Shown here piece after piece: positions 8,542 to 16,565 of a DNA stretch of 64,000 nucleotides. The stretch covers positions 165,316 through 229,315 of the forward strand of contig NZ_BOMM01000052.1 in NCBI RefSeq assembly GCF_016862195.1. The letters run 5' to 3'. The notes beneath the pieces were generated by a model. The model worked only from the letters and a program-made list of their open reading frames with translations. It had not been told where the DNA came from and did no database searches. The translations under genes were made by a program, and so were the position numbers. Positions within the stretch are counted from its first letter, which is position 1, and the number at the start of each line of letters is the position of its first letter. Source of the stretch: Paractinoplanes ferrugineus (GTDB taxonomy: Bacteria; Actinomycetota; Actinomycetes; Mycobacteriales; Micromonosporaceae).

Positions 8542-9939
8542 CTATTGATTTTGCATCATTCTTATGAATGACTGGACCTCGGCTCGCTGCCGCCACGGGC
8601 TGAGTACGGTGCCCAACCGCGTCAGTTCCCGCACGGTTCGGGTCGAGCCGGCCGCGATCGCCCCAGGCATGATGGCCATGCCCACCGACGCCGCCTCGAC
8701 GGGGCGCGCTGCTGATACTAACGCTTGTGCATGGAGCGCGGAGAAGTAGGCATAATCGCGAGTAGAGAACGTGGTGGGCTTCAGGGCGGCTTCGTAGATT
8801 GCGGCGGCTTCCTCGGGCCGACCAGACTCGCCGTAGCAGATCGCGGTCTGCACCCTGAACAGCACGGCGTCGTAGTGTGCGGCCAGCGGGGTCTTATCTG
8901 CAGGTCCTTGCTCGAGCAGGTCGCGTGCTCTTTTGAGGGTGTCGTCGACGTCGGTGCGGCTCGACTGAAGCATGGCCAGGCCGCGGGCCTGCTGTTGTAC
9001 GGCCTCGGCCATGACGCGGGCGGGTAACTGCCAAGGGCCGTCTTGGACGGCTTCAGCAAGACCAAGCATCCGGGTGGCATCGCGGGCGTCCCATGCCGAT
9101 TGGCTCTTCTTGATCAGGATGTACCCGGGCATGGCGTAGTCGGCGGCTTCCATGGCCCACTCGGATGCCCGGTCGCGCCAGTAATCGGCGGCTGCCGGAT
9201 GTCCGGCGTCGCGGTAAAGCCAGCCGGTGAATTCCGCAGCTCGGGCGCCGACGCGAAGCAGCGGCCGGCGCACGGCCCATTTGACCGATCGCGCGTTGCG
9301 CTGAACGATCGCCAAGATTCCCAGGGCGCCGGGTAGGGCGTAACGGGGCCCGTGGAGGCCGTCGTCAACGGCGCACCGGGTTAGCTCGTCGTCCAGAAAG
9401 CCGATGAGGGTCTCGTCGAGGTATCGGCGCGCGTCGCGGGCGACGGCGTCGATGCGGTCGAGGTCGTCGAGCGTCAGTGCCGGCGCGGTGATACCGAGGC
9501 CCGATCCGGGCTTCACCGTTATCGCGGGGTCTTCGATTGACTGATCGACCCGTACGGGTAAACGTGGCGCAGGGCTGGAGCGCTCAACGGTGGCTCCGGC
9601 CCCTGCGAGTGGCAAGGCGCCGGGTATCGCGTCGGTCGGCCTGATTCTCCGGTTGACCAAGCCGATCTCAGCATCCGTCTCCACCTTCAAGATGGTGCGA
9701 AGAGCCTGGCGTCGGTATTTCCGCGGGTAGGAGACGAGACCGCGTTCGAGTTTGCCAATGTCGTTGGCGGTGACAGGACCGTCTTGATCGCGTGGGTCCA
9801 TGATGCTGTTGGCGAGGTCTGCCAGCTCTTCCCGCGACATCGGGCCGTCGCCCGTGGTCGACTCAAGACGCAGTCGTGCCGCGCGGAGCAGCAGGTTGGG
9901 CGGCCGTCGCGACGAGGTCATGGCTCCTGTGATCACCAC
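8542..9939 (-). CDS. XRE-TPR transcriptional regulator (paralogue 3)
   Basis: The N-terminus reads TGAMTSSRR then LLLRAARLRLES, MSREELADLAN, NDIGKLERGLVSYPRK and TDAEIGLVNRR, nearly identical to paralogue 1 over the HTH; the helical C-terminal half diverges, implying different ligands for a similar DNA site. Start is 9939 or the ATG at 9921 that aligns with 5102. It is divergent from operon A, whose promoter lies about 250-400 bases away, making it the positional candidate to control the deazaguanine-linked operons. That is inference from position only. Confidence 0.85.
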   Translation of the reverse strand: MVITGAMTSSRRPPNLLLRAARLRLESTTGDGPMSREELADLANSIMDPRDQDGPVTANDIGKLERGLVSYPRKYRRQALRTILKVETDAEIGLVNRRIRPTDAIPGALPLAGAGATVERSSPAPRLPVRVDQSIEDPAITVKPGSGLGITAPALTLDDLDRIDAVARDARRYLDETLIGFLDDELTRCAVDDGLHGPRYALPGALGILAIVQRNARSVKWAVRRPLLRVGARAAEFTGWLYRDAGHPAAADYWRDRASEWAMEAADYAMPGYILIKKSQSAWDARDATRMLGLAEAVQDGPWQLPARVMAEAVQQQARGLAMLQSSRTDVDDTLKRARDLLEQGPADKTPLAAHYDAVLFRVQTAICYGESGRPEEAAAIYEAALKPTTFSTRDYAYFSALHAQALVSAARPVEAASVGMAIMPGAIAAGSTRTVRELTRLGTVLSPWRQRAEVQSFIRMMQNQ

Positions 9940-10175
9940 CGGGCGAAGTCTTGTGAGACCTGAGTGTAAGGGCGTCTCTCAATATCCGGGAACAGGGCTC
10001 ACTGGGAGTTGCGTGGAGCTAGCCCGTCGTCATGACAGCCGTGGCCCAGCGGTGGCACGCGAGCGCATAGCGCTCTTAGGCATCGCGTCGAGTTGTGGAA
10101 GCCGTGACTCGGCTAAATGAGCCGTAACGCCGAGGGATGGCTGGCGGAGCAAGAGATAGCCCTGCCTGGATTTAT
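9940..10175. other. Divergent intergenic region, regulator side
   Basis: This region separates regulator paralogue 3 from operon A. It contains the paralogue 3 promoter (TTACACTCA on the minus strand near 9960-9970) and a hairpin at 10160-10186. No gene is supported. Confidence 0.55.
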
Positions 10176-10186
10176 GCAGGTCAGGG
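10160..10186 (+). terminator. Hairpin upstream of operon A promoter
   Basis: CCCTG-CCTG pairs with CAGG-(T)-CAGGG as a nine-base stem with one bulged T and an eight-base loop. No U-tract follows. It overlaps the start of the duplicated promoter block (GCAGGTC at 10176). It could insulate the promoter or be part of a regulator site. Confidence 0.35.
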
Positions 10187-10366
10187 CAACTAATTCCCGT
10201 TCAGATTCCCCTTAGATTCCCGTCTTTCTGGCCTTCCGCGAGACATCGCCATGCGTGACTGTGAGGTAACACAGTGAAGGGTTCTTGAGTCGAGGCCGGA
10301 ACGTGGGCAGTCGAACCCACGGCGTGCTCGCCGCGCTAGCGGTGCCACTTTGGATCGGAGAACTCG
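10176..10366 (+). promoter_or_regulatory. Operon A promoter and leader (copy 1 of duplicated block)
   Basis: Compared with 19177-19365, the elements match in order and spacing: GCAGGTC; three ATTCCC iterons at 10193, 10205 and 10216 (spacing 12 and 11, the same in copy 2); and TGCGTGACTGTG...CACAGTGAAGG with the inverted repeat ACTGTG (10258-10263), six bases, CACAGT (10270-10275). A leader of about 90 bases with a conserved CCGCG-YTRRCGGT segment and an ATCGG stretch precedes the ATG. Similarity continues through the first dozen codons. It is best read as a regulator-binding promoter duplicated to drive two operons. The sigma boxes are not obvious. Confidence 0.75.
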
Positions 10367-11479
10367 ATGAACACCGATGCCCAGACCGCAGCCGACGCGA
10401 CACCGGACGATGAGGGATACGGAAGCAATGCGCCCGCTGATGGCGCAGCCGCAGGCGCCGGTGCCGGCGGCGTCTTACCTGGTCCAGCCTCAATAGCCCC
10501 ACAACTCCGGGGGCGCCACGTCCGTGCTGATAGTGCACATTGCAAGCGCGGTCCGGCTGCTCCGATGCTGGTCGTGGGCAGTGTCTCCTCCGACGATCTG
10601 ACGCCACCGATCGGGAACAGCGTTCACACCATCGGGGGAGCTGGCCTGTACGCCGCACTCGGTGCCGCCGCCGTCTGCGACCGGCCGGTCATATTGGCTG
10701 GTGCCGTAGGCAGGGACATCGCCGTTGCCGCCACCGATTGTCTGCGCCAGCGCTCGGTCCACCCGGTGTTAGAGGCCGTCACCGGGCCGGGGCTGCGGTT
10801 CGCGATCCGCTACGACAGCGCGTGGAGGGCTCACTACACCGTCGACGGTGCGGCGGCAGAGGCGGCCATCACCTACCCGATGGTGAGCAGCGGATGCCCG
10901 CACCCGGCCGCAGTCCACCTTTGCCCAACCGGCCCACCGGAGATCCAACTAGAAATGGCTACCGCGCTGCGCGCCGAGCACGGCGAACAGCTGCCGGTGT
11001 CCGCCACCACCTTCGCCGCCCGGATCCGCAGCGACCGCCCTAGGGTGCTCGCCCTTTGGAGTTTGGTTGACGTGCTGATCTGCGACGTGCAGGACCTGCT
11101 GCTGCTTGCCCAGCATCATGACCTGCGCAAGGCGCTGGAATGGGCCATACAGATCACCGGCCGGCGCGCCACCTGCGTGACCGACGCCGCCCGTGGCGCT
11201 TACCTGATCTCCGACGGCACCGTCATCAAAATCCCTGCCTACCCGAGCGTCACGATCGACCCGACCGGAGCCGGAGAAAGCTTCGCGGGAGCGCTGGCCG
11301 CCGCCCAGCTGGCCGGGCACGGTCTGATCGCGGCGTCAGCGATCGCGGCGGCTGTCGCCTCGCTGACGGTGGAGAGCTTCGGAGTGGCTCGCCTCGCACA
11401 GGCGGATCCTGCCGAGATCGCCCGTCGTGCCACGGCGTTGGCCGGCGCCGCTTCAGACGGACGCGGCCATGATTTCTGA
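10367..11479 (+). CDS. PfkB-family sugar/nucleoside kinase
   Basis: A 370-residue ribokinase-fold protein with a roughly 65-residue low-complexity Ala/Gly-rich tail before the fold. The N-terminal family motif lies at HTIGGAGLYAALGAA (about 87-101) and the C-terminal one at DPTGAGESFAGALAAA (298-313). The catalytic base, normally Asp in GAGD, is Glu304 here, so activity may be altered. Family members phosphorylate sugars or nucleosides with ATP. As first gene of operon A it could be a nucleoside kinase for the deazaguanine product. Its first codons are shared with folE of operon B through promoter duplication. It overlaps the next gene by 11 bases. Confidence 0.8.
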   Translation: MNTDAQTAADATPDDEGYGSNAPADGAAAGAGAGGVLPGPASIAPQLRGRHVRADSAHCKRGPAAPMLVVGSVSSDDLTPPIGNSVHTIGGAGLYAALGAAAVCDRPVILAGAVGRDIAVAATDCLRQRSVHPVLEAVTGPGLRFAIRYDSAWRAHYTVDGAAAEAAITYPMVSSGCPHPAAVHLCPTGPPEIQLEMATALRAEHGEQLPVSATTFAARIRSDRPRVLALWSLVDVLICDVQDLLLLAQHHDLRKALEWAIQITGRRATCVTDAARGAYLISDGTVIKIPAYPSVTIDPTGAGESFAGALAAAQLAGHGLIAASAIAAAVASLTVESFGVARLAQADPAEIARRATALAGAASDGRGHDF

Positions 11480-12089
11480 TGGCCTTCTGGTCGCCGTGGA
11501 AGGGATCGACCGCAGCGGCAAGACCACCCTGGTCGCCGCGTTGACGGCCGCGCTGACGGCCGCCGGCATCGATGCGGTGGCGCGGTCCGAGCCCAGCCGC
11601 GGTCCGATCGGCGCGTTCTTCCGGAGCATCACCGTCGACACGTCCTTGCCGGCGACCGCCGCGGCGCTACTGTCAGCGGCCGACCGCCACGAGCAGCAAA
11701 GCGCGCTGCATATGCAGCTCACCAGGCATCGCGTGGTGCTCTCCGACCGGTACTACCTGTCAGGGCTCGCCTACCACCTGGCCGAGGGCATCGATCCCGC
11801 CTTCTACCGCAGCCTCAACGAAGGTATCCGCCGGCCCGACCTGTATCTGCACCTTGCCGTCGCGCCCGCGATCGCAGCGAACCGAGGCGAACCTCTGCAG
11901 GGCAGGTGGGAGCAGCCCACCTTCACCGCGACCCTCCCCGCTGCCTATGAACGGTGCATCGCACTGCTCAGCGAGAGCGAGGCAGCCCGATTCATCGACA
12001 TCGACGCCGCCCAACCGTCAGCACACGTTCTCGGCGCAGCCATCGCCGCCGTCGAAGCTCTCGCCGTGGAAAGGAACCCGACACCGTGA
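11469..12089 (+). CDS. Thymidylate-kinase-like P-loop kinase (operon A)
   Basis: A 206-residue P-loop protein: VAVEGIDRSGKTT (Walker A, about residues 8-20), SEPSRGPIG (the DP[RST]-like loop), and SDRYYLSGLAYH (DRY motif, near residue 95), as in dTMP kinases. Such enzymes transfer phosphate from ATP to dTMP or another nucleoside monophosphate. It is one of three in the window, hinting at phosphorylation of an unusual nucleotide rather than housekeeping dTMP. The ATG at 11469 overlaps the kinase before it; its TGA overlaps the GTG of the next gene. Confidence 0.8.
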   Translation: MISDGLLVAVEGIDRSGKTTLVAALTAALTAAGIDAVARSEPSRGPIGAFFRSITVDTSLPATAAALLSAADRHEQQSALHMQLTRHRVVLSDRYYLSGLAYHLAEGIDPAFYRSLNEGIRRPDLYLHLAVAPAIAANRGEPLQGRWEQPTFTATLPAAYERCIALLSESEAARFIDIDAAQPSAHVLGAAIAAVEALAVERNPTP

Positions 12090-13495
12090 CATCCCTGACC
12101 CTCCAGCCTCGCCGATGCGAAGTCCTGGTCATCGGCTCCGGGCCCGCCGGATTGTTCGCCGCCGATCAGCTCCTTCAAGCGGGCATCAAGGACGTCGTGC
12201 TGGTGGAGAAAGGCCAGCCGATGCCGTCGCGGATCTGCCCGCCCGGGCCTGGATGCGACTGCAAGGTCTGTGACGTGCTCGACGGGGAGGGCGGTGCCGG
12301 GTCCTTCTCCGATGGCAAGATCACCCTGTCCGGGACTCGCGGCACGCACGGCCAGGAGCTCTTCACTGAAGACCAGGTCCGGCTGCTCGCGGTGGTGGAT
12401 GCCGCTGTGCGGCGCTTTGTTCCCGACGGCGTCGACTACCCACCCGTCACCGTGCTCGACGCCCTGGCCGGCCACGACCAGGCAGGACTGAGGTTCGAAA
12501 GCTACCCGCTGCTGCACGTCGGCTCCGACGGCGTACGGCTCTTCGGCGAGCGCTTCGCCACCGACCTGCGCGAGCGAGGCGTCACGTTCCTCACCGGCAC
12601 CGAAGCCACCGAACTGGTGATCAGCGGCGATCGCGTCAGCGGAGCCGTGCTGCGCTCTCGCCGGTCCCGGCAGAGCTCGGCCATCGAGGCCGGCGCCGTG
12701 GTACTCGCCGCGGGCATGACCGGCACCCCGTGGCTGGAAGAGCAACTACGCGCCGCCGGCGTCACCCTGGAGACGGGTCCAGCGGATATCGGTATCCGAC
12801 TGGAGACGACCGCGGCGGCGCTGGCACCGTTCATTGACCAGTTCTACGACTTCAAGGTCGCCCACACAAGCTCGGCGGGGATCATCGTGCGCAGCTTCTG
12901 TGTCAACGGCAACGGCTTCATCGTCAACGAATTCCACCGACCACTCGGGATTCGGGCGGTCAACGGCCACAGCTTCCTCAACCGTGCCAGCGGCCAGTCA
13001 AACCTGGCCATCCTGGCCACGATTGACGAATCGTTCACGGCCGACCCCAAGGCCTACGTACGCCAGCTCGCCCGCGACATCACCGCTGGCACCGGCGGCT
13101 ACCCGGTCGTCCAGCCGCTACGAGAGTTCCTGCCCGACCTGTCCGGCGCGGCTGTCGCCCAGGGCGTCACGGCCACCAACCCCAAGACCCGCCCCGCCGC
13201 GCTGGACCAGCTTTTGCCGGCGGTGCTGCACGACGCGTTCGCCGGCTACATCCGCGCCCTGGGTGCCGTCCTGCCGCCGGTGCTCAGCCCCGACAGCCTC
13301 GTGTACGCACCCGAGATCAAGTATTACAACTACCGCGTTCCGATCGACACCGCGACGTGGGAGAGCAACGACATCGAGCGCCTGTTCGTTGTCGGAAACG
13401 CGGCTGGCTACACCGCCAGTCTGTCGGCGGCTGCTTTGTCCGGCATCATCGCCGGCCGGGCCATCGCCGCTTCTCTGCCCACGTCCCCGAGGTGA
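12086..13495 (+). CDS. FAD-dependent oxidoreductase (COG2509-like)
   Basis: A 469-residue flavoprotein with a dinucleotide-binding motif EVLVIGSGPAGLFAADQL at the N-terminus and a Cys cluster (C51, C57, C59, C62) followed by GEGGAGSFSDGKIT, a signature I associate with uncharacterised FAD-dependent dehydrogenases. The C-terminal flavin-binding stretch is LFVVGNAAGYTASLSAAALSG. It probably oxidises or reduces a small substrate with FAD; the reaction is unknown. The GTG at 12086 overlaps the previous stop by four bases. Longer in-frame starts upstream encode Arg/His-rich shadow sequence and are rejected. Confidence 0.8.
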   Translation: MTSLTLQPRRCEVLVIGSGPAGLFAADQLLQAGIKDVVLVEKGQPMPSRICPPGPGCDCKVCDVLDGEGGAGSFSDGKITLSGTRGTHGQELFTEDQVRLLAVVDAAVRRFVPDGVDYPPVTVLDALAGHDQAGLRFESYPLLHVGSDGVRLFGERFATDLRERGVTFLTGTEATELVISGDRVSGAVLRSRRSRQSSAIEAGAVVLAAGMTGTPWLEEQLRAAGVTLETGPADIGIRLETTAAALAPFIDQFYDFKVAHTSSAGIIVRSFCVNGNGFIVNEFHRPLGIRAVNGHSFLNRASGQSNLAILATIDESFTADPKAYVRQLARDITAGTGGYPVVQPLREFLPDLSGAAVAQGVTATNPKTRPAALDQLLPAVLHDAFAGYIRALGAVLPPVLSPDSLVYAPEIKYYNYRVPIDTATWESNDIERLFVVGNAAGYTASLSAAALSGIIAGRAIAASLPTSPR

Positions 13496-13497
13496 CC

Positions 13498-14442
13498 GTG
13501 ACTTCTGCAGCAATGATCCTGGCCTTCGACGTCGTCCCCGACCTGGAGGCGACCATGGACATTCAGATCCCCGCCCTGGCCTGGCAGCCTGCCGGCCTCG
13601 GCCGGTGGGAACGCACCTACTACCCCCAGGGTGAACCGGTCGTCGTGCAGGTCGAACGCGACCACCAGCGCCTGCTCTTCTCCTATCAGGCCAGCCCCGA
13701 CGACGCCCGACTGATCGGCGATGCGCTGACCGCGGCATTCCCCGCCGACAAGCAGATCGACAACCTCGACCTCGACGGCCATCCTGTCCTGACTAGCCTC
13801 CGCGCCCGCTACAGCGGGGTCATCGTCATGACCACCCCGGCGTTCGAAGCGCTCGTGTTGACCGTCCTATCGCAGAACAGGTCCGGTGACACCGTCCGGC
13901 AGGTCTTCCCGAAACTGGCCGCCGCCTGCCACGGCATCACCGCCGAGCGTATCGCCGCGATACCCGTCGCCGAACTGGCCGACCTGATCCGCTCCGCCGG
14001 CCCGTACAAGGCAGCCCGACTGTCCGAGGCCGCGGCCACCATCGCGACGCTCGGCGACGCCGCCTTCGAGCAGATCGTCCGTCAGCCCGCACCGCAAGCC
14101 CTGACCTACCTGGAAGCGCTGCCCGGGGTAGCGCACAAGACCGCCGCCTGCGTGCTCGTCTTCTCAGGCGCCACCACCGGAACCCTGCCGGTGGACACCC
14201 ACTTGTTCCGAGTCGTCGATCGCCTCGGCCTGGCCACCCACGACGGCCGCAACAGCAAGAGCGTCGCCGCGAAACTCATCAGCACCCTGCTGGAATACGG
14301 CCCCGACGTGGCCCCGGCCCACTTCATCTTCCTGCTCGTCGGCCGCACCACCTGCACCGCCGGCACCCCGAACTGCGCTGACTGCTTCCTCGCCGAGGAA
14401 TGCGGTTACGCCATCGCCCGCATCGAGGAGGCATCACGATGA
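13498..14442 (+). CDS. HhH-GPD DNA glycosylase (EndoIII-like, 4Fe-4S)
   Basis: The C-terminal two thirds match endonuclease III: helix-hairpin-helix LPGVAHKTAACVLVFSG with the catalytic-type Lys, VDTHLFRVVDRL with the Asp, and a C-terminal iron-sulfur motif C-x6-C-x2-C-x5-C (CTAGTPNCADCFLAEEC). The N-terminal 100 residues are an extra domain unlike housekeeping Nth, closer to AlkA/OGG-type N-termini. It should excise a damaged or unusual base from DNA. In an operon with a transglycosylase, removal of deazaguanine-type bases is an attractive idea. Start is GTG 13498, or an internal ATG at 13513 or 13555. Confidence 0.85.
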   Translation: MTSAAMILAFDVVPDLEATMDIQIPALAWQPAGLGRWERTYYPQGEPVVVQVERDHQRLLFSYQASPDDARLIGDALTAAFPADKQIDNLDLDGHPVLTSLRARYSGVIVMTTPAFEALVLTVLSQNRSGDTVRQVFPKLAAACHGITAERIAAIPVAELADLIRSAGPYKAARLSEAAATIATLGDAAFEQIVRQPAPQALTYLEALPGVAHKTAACVLVFSGATTGTLPVDTHLFRVVDRLGLATHDGRNSKSVAAKLISTLLEYGPDVAPAHFIFLLVGRTTCTAGTPNCADCFLAEECGYAIARIEEASR

Positions 14443-15269
14443 TCAACCTCGCCGTCATCGCCAGCGTCCCGCACCTGCACGACCTGTCTGCGCTCGGCTC
14501 CATCGACATGGCGCTGACCCACCTGGTCCTGACCAACGACGACTACGCCGACTATTTCCTCGCGCGGTCACGGGCTGGGGTGCGGATCGTGCTCGACAAC
14601 AGCGCCTACGAACTGGAAGCCGACACCGGCAAGGGTCTGAACGCCGGTGCCGTCCTCGCCGCAGCCGAGCGGATCGCCGCCACGGTGGTCATCTGTCAGG
14701 ACGTCCTGTACGACGGCGCCGCCACCGTCGCCACCACCCGCTCCTTCCTGACCGAGGCAGCGGGCACACCGTACGAACTGATGGCGGTACCGCAGGGCCG
14801 TACCCGGGCCGAGTGGCTGGACTGCTATCGGCGCCTGGTCCAGATCCCCGGGGTGACCATGATCGGGCTCAGCAAGCTGTCCGTTCCACTCAGCTTCAAC
14901 GCACCGGTCGCCGAGAGCCGCCTCGACTGCGTCAAAATCCTTTTACAGACGGGGGTTCCGTTACCGCTGCACCTGCTCGGCGGTGACCGGTCGCTGCCCT
15001 GGGAACTGGCCGAACACCGCCACCGCGGCCATGACTCCGCCGTGGTCAGCAACGACTCATCTTTCGCGTTCTGGTATCCAGCCACCGGTACACCCGTCGA
15101 CGCAGGCGAAGGCCGGGCCGAGCGCGAAGCACCCGGAAAGCCGGACCTGATCTCGACCACCTTGAGCAGCGACGCCCTGGCGTTGGCCGCAGCCAACATT
15201 CGTATGCTGCGCGCCGCGGCCGGACTCAACACCGACGACCCGAACCACCGCGAGCGGCAGGCCGCGTGA
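14439..15269 (+). CDS. TGT/DpdA-like 7-deazaguanine transglycosylase homologue
   Basis: A 276-residue protein whose motifs follow the order seen in tRNA-guanine transglycosylases: LDNSAYELE (Asp53, aligned with the DSGGFQ Asp), ICQDVLYD (88), AVPQGRT (compare VQGG), MIGLSKLS (compare GGLSVGE), HLLGGDRS (compare YLMGVG) and VVSNDSSFAFW (Asp206, where the nucleophile would sit). The length fits the short phage-type DpdA rather than 380-residue bacterial Tgt; no zinc site is seen. Such enzymes swap guanine in DNA or tRNA for a 7-deazaguanine. It starts in an ATGA overlap with the glycosylase gene and ends in a GTGA overlap with the next gene. Confidence 0.7.
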   Translation: MINLAVIASVPHLHDLSALGSIDMALTHLVLTNDDYADYFLARSRAGVRIVLDNSAYELEADTGKGLNAGAVLAAAERIAATVVICQDVLYDGAATVATTRSFLTEAAGTPYELMAVPQGRTRAEWLDCYRRLVQIPGVTMIGLSKLSVPLSFNAPVAESRLDCVKILLQTGVPLPLHLLGGDRSLPWELAEHRHRGHDSAVVSNDSSFAFWYPATGTPVDAGEGRAEREAPGKPDLISTTLSSDALALAAANIRMLRAAAGLNTDDPNHRERQAA

Positions 15270-15664
15270 TGCCGACCTCGACATTCATCCAGATCGGTGC
15301 GCAGGTGGACGGACTGCACCACTGGCCCGGCGCCGCCGCACCCGAGGAATACCTCGGCACACCACATCGCCACCTGTTCGTCGTCACGGTGGAGCTGCAG
15401 GTCTTTCACGATGATCGCGAAATCGAGATCAACGCCGCAGCCCGATGGTTGACCGCATTGCTGCCCACCTTGGCCGACACGCCACCAACGGGTGACGGTC
15501 CGATCGATTACGGGCCGCAAAGCTGCGAACGGCTCGCCGCCCGCGTCGCTGAGGCATTGAAACAACGCCACGGCGCCAACCGGGACATCACCGTGACCGT
15601 TCTGGAAGACGGGCTGCTCGGCGCCGGGCTCACCTGGAAACCGGTTCCGGAGACGAGCCTATGA
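15266..15664 (+). CDS. Small 6-pyruvoyl-tetrahydropterin-synthase-fold protein
   Basis: A 132-residue protein with DGLHHWPGA and HRHLFVVTVEL near the N-terminus, giving one His plus an HxH pair like the zinc site of the QueD/PTPS family, and YGPQSCERLAARVAEAL, which parallels the TSEN-containing helix of QueD. Catalytic Cys and other QueD residues are not evident. Similar small proteins accompany phage transglycosylases, to my recollection. True QueD lies in operon B, so this one may bind rather than make a pterin or deazaguanine intermediate. The start is GTG 15266 or ATG 15269, overlapping the previous stop. Confidence 0.55.
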   Translation: MMPTSTFIQIGAQVDGLHHWPGAAAPEEYLGTPHRHLFVVTVELQVFHDDREIEINAAARWLTALLPTLADTPPTGDGPIDYGPQSCERLAARVAEALKQRHGANRDITVTVLEDGLLGAGLTWKPVPETSL

Positions 15665-15672
15665 CCTGGCCG

Positions 15673-16212
15673 CTAAGCGAACACCGTGCGCCCTGCCGTA
15701 GGGATGCTCAGCATGGCGATGCCGTCACGCTCGAGCAGCTCATCGATCTCCGCCTGATCGAACTGGGCGACGCCCGCATCGTTAAGGATCCGCATGACCG
15801 TCGGGTGGGGACGCACGACCGCGGGGTCACCCTGCATGATCTCGCCGACCCCCTCGTCGGTGGTGGTCCGTGCGGGGAGCTCCACCGGGCTATCGGCCAG
15901 GAACGCAAACATGATCACGTGGTAGGGGCCGTTGCGCGCTTGCCCGCGCATCTCGTACACGCCGGTCATGGTCACCTTGTCGATCCGGCACCCGGATTCC
16001 TCCAAGGTCTCGCGCCGCGCAGCGTCCGGCAGCGACTCCCCGAACTCGACCTGCCCGCCCGGCAACAGCCAATGTCCGGCGTAGGGGCCTCGCTCCTGAT
16101 GGACGAACGTGATCGTCGCATCCGCGCCCGGCACGATCGCCAAAGCAGCTGTCCGCACCTTGTCGTAACCACTCACCGGCTCTATCGCCTCCACGCTGCG
16201 CGGCCCCGCCAA
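15673..16212 (-). CDS. Nudix hydrolase
   Basis: The Nudix box is complete: GGQVEFGESLPDAA then RRETLEESG (G-x5-E-x7-RE-x2-EE-x-G), near residues 53-75, in a 179-residue protein. Nudix enzymes cleave nucleoside diphosphates linked to another moiety. It is transcribed against operon A and ends nine bases from it. In known 7-deazapurine pathways such as tubercidin a Nudix protein helps release phosphate, so a similar role is possible. Confidence 0.85.
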   Translation of the reverse strand: MAGPRSVEAIEPVSGYDKVRTAALAIVPGADATITFVHQERGPYAGHWLLPGGQVEFGESLPDAARRETLEESGCRIDKVTMTGVYEMRGQARNGPYHVIMFAFLADSPVELPARTTTDEGVGEIMQGDPAVVRPHPTVMRILNDAGVAQFDQAEIDELLERDGIAMLSIPTAGRTVFA

Positions 16213-16565
16213 GACGCCGCTGCCTTACCGATCGGCCACTCTGCCGGTCGGCCCACGGCACGGTACACCCGCCGGCCCGCGCAGTCAGAAACCCGCTCGC
16301 AGGCCGGGCGACACACCACCCCAACGGTGGACGGCGCTGACCTCCGCCAGGCCGGGCCAGCCGCTGCTGTCGGCCTCCACCCAGCAAGGCCAGCGCCGTT
16401 CCCCTCGAGGACGACGTCCAGATGACCGCGGATTCACGACGGTGATGCGCCGTGCCAGCGACTTGGCCGCGTCACCGCTCCCTGCGCAACTGAGGCGGCT
16501 GATAGAGCCTCATCCCCGTCATCGGGCACTACACGCCCAGTGCAACCAGATCGAAGGGCGAGCGC
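16213..16565. other. Intergenic region between Nudix and GalU-like genes
   Basis: These 353 bases are divergent: they must hold promoters for the minus-strand Nudix gene and the plus-strand nucleotidyltransferase. Frames crossing them are antisense shadows. GAAGGGCGAGCG at 16553-16564 can serve as ribosome binding site for the gene at 16566. The ATTCCC/ACTGTG block of operons A and B is absent. Confidence 0.55.

Noticed and set aside
10302..10321. tRNA T-arm-like hairpin (CGTGGG ... CCCACG around a TCGAA loop) in the operon A leader
   Set aside because: The loop is eight bases, no acceptor, D or anticodon arms fit on either strand, and the hairpin is not preserved in the operon B copy of the leader.
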